DNA of 64,000 nt from Euborellia annulipes (Eukaryota; Arthropoda; Insecta; Dermaptera; Anisolabididae): the NCBI GenBank assembly GCA_023213315.1, contig JAKCPI010001988.1:62001-126000 (forward strand), given 5' to 3'. The stretch's first letter is position 1; each line of letters begins with the position of its first letter. A model generated the notes under the pieces. It had not been told where the DNA came from, did not search any database, and was given only the letters and a program-made list of their open reading frames with translations. Positions 20,931-32,704 of this stretch are shown here, in pieces. The translations under genes and the position numbers were made by a program.

Positions 20931-21179
20931 TATCAAACGTTAGGTTCTATGCTTTATCTTTTCCGACTGAAAGATGTCAACCGATTTTGATAATTTTTTT
21001 TCTTTTTTTTTATAATTCTCAACTTTTCAGCGCTATTACAACTTCGAAATAAAAAAATGAGTTTTTCTGTCCCCCCTCCCCCCTAATGCACAATGATAGC
21101 ATTTTAGTTTGCCCAACTTTTGGAAAAGTGAAAATGTAAATTTCTCTTTCAACGATGAGCTGTGAGATCGAATGACCAT

Positions 21180-21310
21180 AAGCCGTCCAGGATACGAACC
21201 AAAGATCTCCAGCTTATCCGAGCTATAGGTATGGTTACTAGACTATATAAATAGGCTGGAGATCCCGTGGTATGACTTTAGAAGGTTATATGGTCACTCA
21301 ATCCACCAGC
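21180..21310. repeat. tRNA-like inverted segment
   Basis: GGATACGAACCAAAGATCTCC (minus-strand box B-like) and GGCTGGAGATCCCG at 21252 are inverted around a ~50-bp centre. The same AGATCTCCAGCTTATTC.. motif recurs inverted at 59640-60000. Probably SINE heads of a third tRNA-like family. Confidence 0.4.
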
Positions 21311-22430
21311 AAAAAATATACTAACAGTAAATTTATTGACGCCTAGAAATTGAGGGTGGGTGACTTTAATTGAAAATTTCAAGGCTGGAAATGTTAAAAA
21401 TCATTCTTGGAATCAATAATGAAGAGATATTTTCAAATTTATTATTCCATCAGAAGTCAGATAAAATTTTAATATTAATTATATATGGAAATTTTGATTT
21501 TTGGCTGCCATTAATAGGTCAAAAATATAATTTAACATTTCCATTTGAACTCTCGCTAACTAATTTCCTTTCTAAATTAATTAATTGATTCACTTAATTT
21601 TATTATTAAAATGAGATTGATTAATGGATTTTTATTTGAAGCATTCATGCGATTTCCGAATGCAACATATTACTGATGGTTCAGGGGGGACCGAATTCAT
21701 TCATTCCATTCATCATCACGTCAATAGCACTGCAAAAATGTCAGCTTCTGCTCTCCAAATCTATAAAAGCTCACTCCCCCCCCCTTTTTTTTTGTCGCAA
21801 TCCACTTTTTTTTTCTTTCCCCAATTCTCATTCATTGAAAAATTCACTTTTGTGCCCCTTTTTCATCCCCATAATACAAAATGAAATCATGACTTGAGTC
21901 TAGAAACTCCACTTACTCCGCAAATTCAATAACATTTTTGGTTTTATCTGCTTCTAAGACAGAATGAACCAATTTACTATTTGCTTTATCTTTTCCGATT
22001 TATTGAGAGTAAATAGAATCAATTTGAACTGATTTTTTTTTTTTTTTGTTTCTAAACTCAAACTAATTTATAAACCTTTTAAATTAATTTTTTAATAACG
22101 AAATTTTGTTCAAACTTTTTAAGTATACTTTTATAGCACGATCAAAATTTTTTTAATCTTAAAAATAGGGGGAGGAAAGTTTTAGTAAATATTAAACGTG
22201 CAAGTTGGAATTTTTTTTTTTTAAATATCAAATTAAAGAATCTGTTCTTCATCATATATCTTAATATTTAGCAACCAAAGGATGTTATATAGGTCTATTT
22301 ATTCGTTTCTCTCGAATATAATTTTATGTGAATTTTTTTTTTTCCTTTACACACTTACATACAAATAGGCTTTTTAGATTCCTTTAAAATGTAAATCAAG
22401 TTTATTTTTCACTCTAACTTGTAGTCTAAA
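21311..22430. other. AT-rich spacer
   Basis: No features recognised apart from T/C runs at 21776-21790 and A/T homopolymers. Open frames here are low-complexity. Confidence 0.5.
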
Positions 22431-22432
22431 TC

Positions 22433-22491
22433 AAGTCACGCCAGATTACCCCCCCCCCCTCCCCGAGAAACACCTCTGGATCCGCCCTTGG
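22433..22491 (-). mobile_element. End fragment of the G-rich MITE family
   Basis: GCCAGATTACCC, a C run, GAGAAACACCTCTGG and ATCCGCCCTTG match the right end of 22750-23037 and, inverted, the left end of 40800-41046. Confidence 0.65.
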
Positions 22492-22749
22492 TCTAAATGA
22501 AGATGAATTTAGAAGAAACTATAAGTGATATTAAAATATAACTATTTTTCAAGACTTATTCATTTGAATTAGAAATTAAAATTGATTAGTAACTAAGGTA
22601 GTAAATGTTGCCTTAAATAGGGTGTTATTTAATGATTTATTAAATTTAAGGACGAATTTTGTAATTCAACATAGGCAAAATGGGAGTTTAATCTTAAATT
22701 TTATAAAAAAAAATATATTATAATAAGGTTCATTTTAATGTGTCTGACC

Positions 22750-23037
22750 CAAGGGCAGATACAAGGGGGGGGGGGTAAAGGGAGTATTTAACCCCCCTCC
22801 CCCCGCCGAGATTTGAAAAAAATACTTTTTTTCGAAAAAAAAAAAATTTATTTTTAATGTAAATTTTTATAAATTAATCCTTAAAAATTTGATTTGTTTT
22901 TATATTCTAGCAAACAAGTACAGAATGCGCCTTTAAATTACCGAAATAAAGAAAAAATAGTGTGCTGTGCGACGAGTCACAACAGATTATCCCCCCCCCC
23001 CCCCCCGTCCCTAGAAACACCTCTGGGTCCGCCCTTG
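22750..23037 (-). mobile_element. G-rich MITE (hAT-like) with diverged 8-bp target duplication
   Basis: Ends CAAGGGCAGATACA and TGGGTCCGCCCTTG are inverted copies (complement CAAGGGCGGACCCA). The flanks GTCTGACC (22742-22749) and GTTTGACT (23038-23045) agree at 6 of 8 positions. Inside, near the right end, lies GTGTGCTGTGCGACGAGTCAC, part of the family A 5' hairpin. The same combination occurs in 40800-41046 and 42290-42512, so the hairpin was captured before the MITE spread. Confidence 0.75.
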
Positions 23038-23459
23038 GTTTGACTAGCTGGCCTATTTGAAAATTTAAAATTAAATGGCATTAACTAGCCACCAGTGGAG
23101 GAACTTAATTCGGTGATACTCCCAGTCAAGTTTCTATTTGACATCGTTGGTACCTAATGTAGACTAAACCAACTAATCCATCGATCTCCAAAATAAGCTA
23201 TTCACCGGGATCCATCTCTGGATGTATTGAATCGAATGTATAGAAAATTATCTATACCTATCTATGGCTGTACTTGACCAAATATAAAAAAAAAAATATA
23301 TGTTTATTGAGAAGGGAATTAAATCCTCTATAAGGTTTGTCTCAAGGACTTGTGTAAAAATAAATATTGAAATTAATTTATAGAAAAAAAAAATTACATT
23401 AGAATAAATCTTTGCAGATTATGAAATAAATTTTTCAATTCATTATTATTTAGTTTTCG

Positions 23460-23715
23460 CCGAGCCCTCGGGCTTGGCGTAGTTGGTAGCGTGTTAGCCA
23501 TCTATACCGAGGGTCGCGGGTTCGGAACCCAGGCAGTCCGATGATTTTATTTAAGTCATTTGGATACCAAATGACTTAAATAGAAATGCCTGGACCTGGA
23601 ATAGATATTATCATATATAACGATAATCGTCAAAGTCTTATATGGCATAAGTTGCTGAAAAGACTGTGTGTATGTGTGTGTGAGTGTGACTGTGAATGAG
23701 AAAAAGCTTTTGCCG
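23460..23715 (+). mobile_element. S1 SINE, full length
   Basis: GAGCCCTCGGGCTTGGCGTAG, GTCGCGGGTTCGGAACCC, palindrome AAGTCATTTGG..CCAAATGACTT with paired changes in both arms, GATAATCGTCAAAGTCTTAT, TTGCTGAAAAGACTGTG and a TG-rich end. Directly followed by a family A body. Confidence 0.85.
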
Positions 23716-23724
23716 ATATATTAG

Positions 23725-24128
23725 AATTCAAGATGATTCCTCTAAACATGGGAAAATATTTATATTTTGTTAGCAACCATTTCTTTTATGAAGTGCAAGT
23801 GCAAACAATTTTGAGAGCAGAATATACATTTTAAAGAGTAACTAAAAAATAATTGATTTTTGAATTTTAATCAAAATCGTTAAAGCGAATTTTGAGAAAA
23901 TCGAAAAAAATACGAAAAAGTACTAGTACTTTTTGGCCGATTTATAAATATAAAATTTCAACCTCGTAGCTCCTTTATGTATTGAACATAGATAAACAGA
24001 CCATTTTGCTGGACCCTCTTTTTTGGACTCAGGGGCCTCAAAACATGGATTTCCGTCAAAATTTCAACATCGAATTTTTGACATGAATCCAATACTTTCT
24101 CTATATATAGGCAAGAGAAAGTAAAAAC
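23725..24128 (+). mobile_element. Family A element lacking the 5' hairpin
   Basis: GAATTCAAGATG, GGGAAAATATTTATATTTTG, TTTTGAGAAAATCG, AAGTACTAGTACTTTTTGG, ACAGACCATTTTGCTGG, GGGGCCTCAAAAC, AATCCAATACTTTCTC and GGCAAGAGAAAGTAAAAA. The microsatellite is absent. The 5' break abuts the S1 SINE. Confidence 0.75.
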
Positions 24129-24239
24129 TGAAAGCGATTTCACTTTCCAAAAATTCTATATTTCGACATTGGTATATCTATGCATTTATTTTTTATTTAA
24201 AATAAAATTTTACGTTTGTACATTAATATAAAATATTAA

Positions 24240-24445
24240 TGCGAAGTTCCTTCTCTGGCTCAGCACATAGGCATCCGAGGTCCGTTGTTATCCTGGCCTT
24301 GCCTCGTCAATTCACAACCTGAGCCTCAACCTCAGCCTCCGCCATTCCCCCCCTCTACTCATATTGAGAGAACCGGTCTCTGAGAATTACTCACAGAAAG
24401 AGAAAAATAATCGAGAGTGCATGATGATGAAGAAAAAAACTTAAG
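24240..24445. other. GC-richer single-copy segment
   Basis: Includes GAGCCTCAACCTCAGCCTCC and a C run. On the minus strand a 12-codon frame starts ATGGCGGAGGCTGAG. No repeat match in the window and no splice signals strong enough to call an exon. Confidence 0.3.
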
Positions 24446-26460
24446 TTTTTCCACCACACATTTCGTTCTGGTTTTCGACCATGGTCCTGATTTTTATTTT
24501 ATTCCCGTTTTGGAATCTTTTTTTTTAAAGATATTGTTATATTTTATATTAAATTTCTATTAAAAGTATTAAGGGGTGAAAAAAAAATATATATTAGCAA
24601 TTGCATAAAAAATTTTTAATTAGAGATATAAATATTTTAATTAAACAACTGTAGTTCGGTTTTATCAAATTTCAAAATTTTGTGTTATCTGATTTTTTGT
24701 AATAGGCCTAGTGTGTAATTTTATTGCTCAAATTGTGCAATTTTACTCACGGTATAGTAAGTAGTGCAAAGAAAAATACACTTACAATTTTTTTAAAAGA
24801 GACCGAATTTATGTAATTTGACAAACTAAAAGTCGTCAACAATTTTTTTTTTTCTTTAATCTTTTTAAACATTAGACCATATATTATCAAATTTTACTTT
24901 TATGTTTTATTGATTATTTTAAAATTTAATTATTTAATAGGATTGCGTTAGAGTTGAATAGGGGATTTGTGTTAGCAGTGTGCTTCAGAGCGTAAATTTC
25001 GAATATAATGTACAGTATGTTATTAATTTTTTGAGAACCAAATGGTATAAATAAAAAATATGTCTGGACTCACATGTATATCGTTAAATAATGAGATTCG
25101 TATAGAGTATATATGGCCTAAGAAAGAACTAAAAAATTTACACAAAAAAACTCTTAAAAAAGCTCAGGATGAGAAAGTTTCCGATCTCATCCCCCATGGA
25201 AGGGACAAAATTTAATTTGTTAATATTTTTCGATCGAGCAGGCGTAACTTTGTCTTTAGCCACCACCCTCTCATCCATTTCTGAGTAAAATAATCCGCCA
25301 AAAAATTATCAAATTGAATTTTGCCCCTTCAATAGAAATGAGACCAGAAACTTTATCATCACGATAATTTTTTAAAAGTTCTTATGTCCGTTATTTTTTT
25401 GTTTTGGAAAATTTCAAAAATTTAATAAACTTACATTATTTTTTGATACTTTATGATCTGAAACACACTGCTATCACAAAGCAGTTAACTAAATAATTAA
25501 ATTTTAAAATAATAAATAAAATTTATTTTTTATATGAATTAAGTAAATTTTCAACTCCCATTGCTCTTTTATGTACACAAATAATATTACAAATTTTCCC
25601 GTATGTGATAAAAAAAAGAGAAGTGGAATTTATAAAGACTGCGGACATTGCGATCTTTGTGTAGCTTGAAAAGGCTAGAGTCAGCAGTCGATGCATATAG
25701 GAGGGACCCCAGGGACCCCTTCCATTTTGCTAGGGCCAATAAAGCTCGAGGGTGCACTATCGTCCTTGCTGAATCGCCTTAATTAACCCTCTCTTGTTCC
25801 CCAAGCATACACAATTTTTTTTTAATACTTTGTTTTCATAAATTATTGTAATTAGAACAACAATTTTTTTTTTTTTTTAAATAACTATCCCCCATTTATT
25901 TTATATTGTAGCGAATTTTTTATTTGAAATAGTCAATATTAAAATTATAAAATAAACTTGTATTTATTTTAAGGCTAAGTACCTATTTTAGAATCAATCA
26001 TTTTTTTTTATATTATAAAAAACCCTAAGTACTTGTTAGTTAAATTTGTAATTGTAAGATATTAATCGAGTATAATGTCTCTACTTGATAAAAAACGATC
26101 CATTAAATAAAATATACTTGGTGGTGACCCTCACCCAACTGTGTCAAGGTCCCCACTTCGTCATTTTAATTTTAGGAGATAGCTATAAATTTATTTAAGT
26201 TGGCTTTTAAAGAAGTTTTTTTTTTTCTAACTTTATATATAGTAAAATTTGTCAAAGGCATAACTGAGTAGTAATTTTAAGCAACAAGTTTTAGCAAGAT
26301 TTTATATATCTTATTAAACTTATTAATTATTCACTTTAAAGGAAAAGTGTTTTTAGATAAAAGTTTTTCATTTATAAATGTGGTGTTTTCTTTAAAAAAA
26401 AAATACCCAAATAAAAATGATTAAAATGATCGAGGGATACATACGCCCACAGCAGGTCTG
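24446..26460. other. Long AT-rich spacer
   Basis: No gene or repeat recognised. A GC-richer patch at 25620-25800 (GGAGGGACCCCAGGGACCCC) resembles C-rich MITE debris without paired ends. Confidence 0.5.
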
Positions 26461-26464
26461 CAAG

Positions 26465-26515
26465 ATACTAATATTTTCTCTCTCTATATATTTCATATAG
26501 GGTAAGAGAAAGTAA
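26465..26515 (+). repeat. Solo 3' terminus of family A
   Basis: TATTTTCTCTCTC, an AT palindrome, then GGGTAAGAGAAAGTAATA. No family A body upstream. Confidence 0.6.
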
Positions 26516-27715
26516 TAAACCAATAGAGAGCGAAAATAAAACACATTTAAAAAGCCATTTGTGTTCATCCATTAAATACTAAACTAGCCTAGCTTTGTAA
26601 TTACTGTAATAATACGGAACCAAATCAATTTTCAATTACTTAATAAATAATTTTAATTTATAATCGTTTTTTTTTCTGTGATTATATTAATTTAATCGAG
26701 AAGATTCACAATGAAATTAATTTAATTTTTAATACTTTAATCACGTAATATTTCATCAGAAGTTTAGTTTACCTTGTATTATCTTTATATATAAAATTTG
26801 TGAACTTTTCCGGGACAAAACAAGATATATTTTCTAATTATATAATTCTTAAATTATTTAATTAATAATGGATGTAAATTCTAATACTTTACGCAAAGAA
26901 TTAATTACAATTAAATCAATTATATTCGGCATTCATGAATAGGATCTAGATAAAACATTGTTCCTGAGAAAATTTGTGAGTACGCGTTAATTTTCTTTAA
27001 TTTGCAAGTTAGCTTTAAGAACAATTTAGGACATGACAGATGATTTGCCAAACATAGATTTTTTGTCAAATAATTTCAAACAACCTTAAAACGTGTATTT
27101 TTGTCGATTTAACAAAGCGAAGGAGAGGTAAAACCACCCCTAAACTCGACCATCCGAGAACGATAATATTGCGACTATAAGAGTAAAAGAAATTATTGAA
27201 TAATATTCTTTATTAAATTAATTATATAAAAATTCATTTGATTCGTATATATTTTGACAGTGGCGCAATCAGAGGGGAGGAAAAGTAGTTTGTCCTAAGA
27301 CGGCCGAAGATGTAAATTTCAGAGGTTTCAAATTTTGTCTTTTTATTTCAAAAAAAAAAATGTTTGCATTTGTTTGAAATATTATTAGCTATAAAACCCT
27401 CAAAAGAAACAGAAGAGTCCCTTTAAAAAAAAAAAAAAAACTCACCCCCTCACAAAGGCAATCCCTGGTTGCATCAATGATTTTTATAATTACTTTAATA
27501 AATTTTTGATTGAATCTCATCTTTTATTTAATTTTTAGGCCAAAAACTAATTTCAACATATCGAATTTTTTAATGAATATTGGTTTTTTGACTCGCATTT
27601 TATTCATGAACTAACAAAATAAATATTTATATTCATTTAGAAGTTATGTCGGAATGTTCAGAAAGCTATTTGATTTCTTTTCAGGGATGGTACATTCTAC
27701 AAAATAATTCTCAAT
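26516..27715. other. AT-rich spacer
   Basis: Nothing recognised beyond A/T runs; a short CTCACCCCCTCACAAAGGC patch near 27440 is MITE-like but lacks ends. Confidence 0.5.
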
Positions 27716-27717
27716 AA

Positions 27718-28165
27718 TTTTGCATCTCAAACGAGAAAAATTTATTGCAATTAAATTGGCTACCAATCGATTAATAAAGAAGGGATATAGATAGATAGCC
27801 TCAGATGTAGGGCTGGGCGGTAAACCGGTAAAAATTTTTTACCGAAAACGCGGTAACGAACCTCTAATTCGGTAAAAACCGGTTTTTTTTTCGAAAGTCG
27901 GTAAAAACCTATTTTTTCGGACGGTAAAAAATTTTGGTGTCTCTAAAAAAAGGTAAAATATTTTTTCGGACGGGGAAAAATTTTGGTTCCGCGAAAAAAA
28001 AATGTTCCGCGGCGGCAAACTTTGGGTCCGCGGGCGGTAAAAAATTTTTACCGACTTTCAAGAAAAACCGGTTTTTTTTCATTATCGAGGTCGGTAATGA
28101 AAATCCATTACCGTCCAGCCCTACTCAGATGTCAAATAAGATATTAAACAAATTTTTAAAAATTG
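27718..28165 (+). mobile_element. S2 SINE split by a hAT-like MITE
   Basis: AACGAGAAAAATTTATTGC, TTGGCTACCAATCG and ATAGCCTCAGATG to 27807, then after the MITE CTCAGATGTC and an A-rich tail, match the S2 body. This dates the MITE after the S2 insertion. Confidence 0.7.
27808..28123. mobile_element. hAT-like MITE with exact 8-bp target duplication
   Basis: Ends TAGGGCTGGGCGGTAA and the complement of TAGGGCTGGACGGTAA (one mismatch in 16). CTCAGATG flanks both sides (27800-27807, 28124-28131). The interior repeats ACCGGTTTTT and CGGTAAAA motifs. Similar in plan to 18703-19689 and 43714-44109. Confidence 0.85.
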
Positions 28166-28419
28166 TTTTTTCAAAAAATATAGGCCTACATCAATTCAGA
28201 TTTTTATAATAAATAAATCTAATGATTTTGGAAATTTTGATTCGTCAAAATTCTTAATACCATTAACGTTTTGCATACTTCTGTTTTTAATATTGGAAGT
28301 TAAAGTTTGATGATGAGAGTAATCAGTTATCAGAAATGCAGTTGATAAAAAGAAATAAAAAAATTTTATTATCTTTGACTGCCTCCAGGCCAAAAATTAT
28401 GGATTTCTAATTAATCTTT

Positions 28420-28600
28420 TTTTTTTTAGCTCTTTTCAGTATCTTAGGCCATTTATACTTCGATACTGAATATTAATTATGATATACACATTGGGGTCCA
28501 TGCTTATTTATTTATACCTTTTGATATGACTTAAATAAATTCATCGGTCTGCCTGGAGTCCGAATCCCCTCCTCTTGGCTTTTAGATTATCAATATTGAC
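28420..28600 (-). mobile_element. S1 SINE, degraded
   Basis: Minus strand: box B GGGATTCGGACTCCAGGCAG, GACCGATGAATTTATTTAAG, CAATGTGTATATC, ATGGCCTAAGATACTG. The palindrome is decayed. Confidence 0.6.
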
Positions 28601-28619
28601 ATTTGGCTCGGGAGGTTTG

Positions 28620-28695
28620 GATGTTTTTTTTTTTTTTATTTTAGTTTTTTCGGCATCTCAGGCCTTATAGACTTTAGACGATACTTAAGGTGCGC
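28620..28695 (-). repeat. S1 SINE 3' fragment
   Basis: TTTTTTCGGCATCTCAGGCC, TAGACTTTAGACGATA on the plus strand is the complement of the S1 tail. Confidence 0.55.
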
Positions 28696-28699
28696 GTCT

Positions 28700-28925
28700 C
28701 GGGGTGCTAATTTTGGGAGTTTCCAGCGGCCATAATTTTGAAGCTATCGACCTCAAATTTTTTTAAAATTAAAGCTATTTAAAATATCTACAACTTATAG
28801 AAGCCATTTTTTTAATTTTCGAAAAAAAAATTTTTTTTTTTTAGATTAATCGCATTAAATAAGATATTTTAAAAAAAGGAGCTCTATAAGTTGTAGATAA
28901 TTAAATTAGTAATCATTGTGTTAAA
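28700..28925. repeat. Spacer with ~30-bp inverted repeat
   Basis: ATCTACAACTTATAGA (28787-28802) and TCTATAAGTTGTAGAT (28883-28898) are reverse complements, extended on the inner side by T/A runs. Origin unknown. Confidence 0.6.
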
Positions 28926-29065
28926 GAATAATTAATTTTTTACCCTTAATTAATTAGCTGAAAGCTCTAGAATGAAATGGAATAAATCCCCTGTATTCCT
29001 ATGGAAAAAACTAACGCCATCTCTTGCCGCCTCGAGTAACTCGGTAGTCAATAGCTTTCTAACCG

Positions 29066-29115
29066 TTTTTCGCACCTTAATATTATTTTTTCGCACCTTA
29101 ATATTATTTTTTTTA
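29066..29115. repeat. Tandem duplication, 2 x ~24 bp
   Basis: TTTTTCGCACCTTAATATTA occurs twice in direct tandem. A recent slippage product. Confidence 0.85.
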
Positions 29116-29129
29116 ATTTCATCCTTGGC

Positions 29130-29895
29130 TATCTGCAACCTTCTCAATACTCACTAAAGTAAAATTATAGGGAATTCCCAAGTGATTGAGAAATGTCAAT
29201 ATTAATAACCTCAAAAGTCTAGTAGAGTGGTTTCAGATCCTAGGCCGGTGAATATTTATTTAAATCAATTAGATACAAAAGATCAGATGTCTAGATACAG
29301 TATCGTTAATAATATCGTTTAAAATTTATATGTCCTCATATGTCGAGAAACTATAAAAAGAAGTTAATTTGTTATTTTCAATAAAACTTGCTCCTCTAAA
29401 AAATCTCATTTCTGGTATGATTAAAACGAACTCTTAAATTGACATACGTGGCAATATTTTCCTTCTCATCTTTATTTAAATTATCATCATCATAAGACAA
29501 ACTTATTTTTTTAAACCTATTCTTTACAAAGCGAAATTCAACCGATATTATTAGACTCAATTTAGAATTTATTTAAAATAGCATTCTTTCATCCTAGGTT
29601 GGCTTGCTTAGGCGATTCGCTTCGCCTCCGTACCTAGTGCCTGCCTGAAGGTAACCCACTTTCTCGAGGCAACAACTTTTCCATAGGAAGAGATACACAG
29701 ACAAACGCACACACATACAATGACTCAATCTTGAATTTAATCTTCATATTCTAACGTTAATTAAAATTTAGCTTCTATCATGATTGTCCTAAAAAATAAA
29801 ATTAATAACTAAGGTATTTTGGTATTTTGTTAAGGTTTTAATAAATATCTATTTTAGAGTGTTAATTTTTTTTTTTTTTTTTTTTTTTAATAATG
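29130..29895. other. AT-rich spacer
   Basis: No recognised feature; a GC-richer patch at 29600-29700 contains no repeat seen elsewhere here. Confidence 0.5.
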
Positions 29896-29897
29896 AT

Positions 29898-30272
29898 CAG
29901 GTCTATTCTCTAAGCAAAAACATTAACTTTCAACATCTGAAATTAGCTTGAATTCATTTTAACAACCTCTTTGACTCAAAGTGCTATTCTATAAGCAATA
30001 ACTTTAACGCCAAAGCATTAACAATAGCGTTAAAAATTAATTTAATGTGTAAGGTTTAATATTTTAACTCCGTATTTAATGGATCAAAATGTCATCTTTA
30101 ACCAAAAAGTGAAGTTATGATTTTGACAGCATTTAGATAAAAGCAACATGTTAACGTCGGTGTTTAAACTTAGTTTAAAGAATAGCATTTTTATGCTAAT
30201 GTTGTTACTTTACTTTTTAACACCCAATTTATGATGTTAAATTTTAACATCTGTTTTTAGAGAATAGACCTG
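29898..30272. mobile_element. MITE with long terminal inverted repeats, probable hAT
   Basis: CAGGTCTATTCTCTAA at the left and its exact complement at the right, extending with mismatches to >25 bp. The ATTCTCTAAGC / GAGAATAG core is repeated internally (for example GCTATTCTATAAGC, AAGAATAGC). The flanks agree at only 5 of 8 bases, so the duplication is decayed or absent. Confidence 0.65.
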
Positions 30273-31080
30273 GATATGATTTATATAATAGTATATTTTA
30301 TTAAATAAGATTTTTTTTTTTTTCAAAACTCAATTATACGCCTTATCCCCTGTCATTAAAATGAGATTTTTATTTCTTGAATTTCAACCCCATCCCATTT
30401 TTTCCAGGTGTTATTTTTATATCATCTTTTTTGTACTCCAATCTAATCTAATTTTCTAATTTCATAAAAAGAAAATATTGCCCTAGAAAGCAGATTTAAA
30501 ATGGACAAGAAGCAATTGGGCGGCCGCTGGGGGGGCCCCCCGGGGGGGGGGGTTAAAAAGGGGGGGGGGGCCCCCTTGAATTAATTTCGAATTTTGGCAC
30601 AACAAAAAAAGGTTCAGAAATTCAAATTGATTTATCCCAATTTGTCTCGGGAGCTCGCCTATTTGAATATCTAGAAGGAACAATTTTCTTTTGTTTGTTT
30701 TAGATCAATCAAATTTCAAATTTTTTTCTATAACACAATTCCCGTTTTAGCTTTTAAATAAGATCCTGCTTTATGCTATTTAGCGGTTAGTGCGAGCTCC
30801 AGTATTTGACAATATTTAAATAATCAATAAAAAAGAAAACTTTTTATTTGCTTAATAAATATTTAATTTGAAAAGTTATTTGCATAGTCATTTTCTTAAA
30901 TCTTATATATCAAAAATTATGTAAGATAAAATAAAATGGAAAAATAGTTTTCTTTAATATTGTAAAATATTTACCTATCAAAATATCAAATAAAAAAATG
31001 TTTATTATACGAATCGTAAATCTAAGTGAAAGAAATTAAATGTCAAAGTTAGAGAAAATGAGAACTTCAATTATACAATC
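30273..31080. other. AT-rich spacer with an unusual G/C homopolymer block
   Basis: At 30520-30577 it has GGGCGGCCGCTGG followed by alternating runs of 6-11 G and C. It could be fused C-rich MITE ends or an assembly/consensus error in homopolymers. The rest is featureless AT-rich sequence. Confidence 0.45.
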
Positions 31081-31084
31081 GAAT

Positions 31085-31430
31085 AGAGAGAAAAATTGCA
31101 AGTTGAAAGGATAAAAAGTGATTTTGAAGAAAATTTTCAGATATAACTTGATTAAAAAAGGTACATCACTAAAATACTAGTACTTTTTGGTCGATTTTGT
31201 TCAAAAGCTTATTTTAAGTGTCCGGGAGGGTACCCAACTTAAATATAAATTTTGTAACTCAATATCTTCATGCTTAAAATCGTTACACACACACACAGAA
31301 CAATTTGCGGGACCCACATTTTTGGACTTGTATATCCATCAAAATCTGGACATCGAATTTTTGACATGATCGCAATACTTTCTTTCTATATATTTCATAT
31401 AGCCCATATAGGGTAAGAGAAAGTAAAAAA
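31085..31430 (+). mobile_element. Family A 3' half
   Basis: GGTACATCACTAAAATACTAG, TTTTTGGTCGATTTTG, CTTAAATATAAATTTTG, short CA tract, CATCAAAATCTGGACATCG, GCAATACTTTCTTTC, AT palindrome, GGGTAAGAGAAAGTAAAAA. No 5' hairpin. Confidence 0.7.
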
Positions 31431-32160
31431 GTGTGCACTGCGTACAAACACACGTTTGTTTGCTTTGCGCTTCTCGTAATAGAATAGAATAAATATGAAA
31501 TGATTTAATAATATCACAGTTAATTTCATTAAAGTAAAGTATTTACTCTTTAGTTTTTCGACCTAAATAAACTTAAACTTCAGAGAAAAAAAAGATGAAA
31601 GAAAAAAAAAATGGAATGTTAATTTTAATAAGTGGCTCGGCTCCTATTGGTTTTTTTTTTTTATATGGTTATCAAATGTATATTTATTTTACACCACAAG
31701 TATTTTAGTAAACATAACTTGCTGTGAAATACAACTTCCTCTTATGTTACTTTTTGTTTCGTACCAGAACAGTGGCATATTATCCATTGGGCAAACTTGC
31801 TAGGGCATCAGATGGCCCCGAACTAAGCGCTTAAATAAATGACCCACAAAGTGAAGAGTAAATTGGGGGGAAAGGGAATAGGGAGAAACTGGCCTCCAGA
31901 AAAATTTGAGATGACTAAAAAAAAGAACCAACGATGAAGGGTGCTAAAGGCTGTCTCTCTTTGAGCTGAGAGCAGTAGTACCTTTGAAAAATTATTCCCC
32001 TAATATATCAATAGAAAGCACCTACTGTATTCTAAATCTGAGACGATCAAATAAAAGGAAAGGAAAGATAAATTCTTAAAAGATAAACGTGTCTACTTAA
32101 GCAAGAGAAAAAAAAATCTTAGAAAGGGAAAACACCCCGTGATTGTATTTCTAATTAGGG
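31431..32160. other. Spacer
   Basis: AT-rich; a mixed-composition stretch at 31740-31990 has no recognised coding or repeat content. Confidence 0.45.
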
Positions 32161-32377
32161 AGTGAGGGACAACATCAGTAGCGTAGACAGGATTTCTGCT
32201 TGGGGGGGGGGGGGCAAAAGTTTTATGAACATCCGGGGGGGGTTCATCCCCCCCCCCCACCAAATTCAAGAAACTTAAAGTGGAAAAACTTTTTTTTAGA
32301 TAATATAAGAATTATAAATAAATATGGGGATTGACTTCCCCGAGACTTTCTCGTATATTCTTTTGGAATTACGTCTG

Positions 32378-32600
32378 GGTGTGTGTGTGAACACGATTGC
32401 TTAAAAACCAAAGCAGCTAGATCGATGAAATTTGGTATATGCTCCTTACACTAAAATTGTAGATTTCTATCAACTTTTGGAGTAAATACGTCACTTGGAA
32501 GTAGTACTTTACTTAAAAAGTTTTTTCCAAAATTTTGAAATTTTCAATTTTTTTGTTATATTATGATAAAATACTCTATTGTAAAAAGTTTTTATTCTTT
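32378..32600 (-). repeat. Family B 5' body, inside the hAT-like element
   Basis: Complement of the 3600-3725 copy: GTGTGAACACGATTGC, AGCAGCTAGATCGATGAAAT, CTTACACTAAAATTGTAG, GTCACTTGGAAGTAGTAC. Its matching 3' half lies inverted at 33425-33560 across the family A insertion. Confidence 0.75.
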
Positions 32601-32704
32601 GACATTTTTTCGAAAACTGAATAGTTTTTGAAATAATCAAAGAAGAAATAGAAAATATTCGTTAATTTTGATAAAAAATCAAAACAAAATCATACAGGTG
32701 TCAT

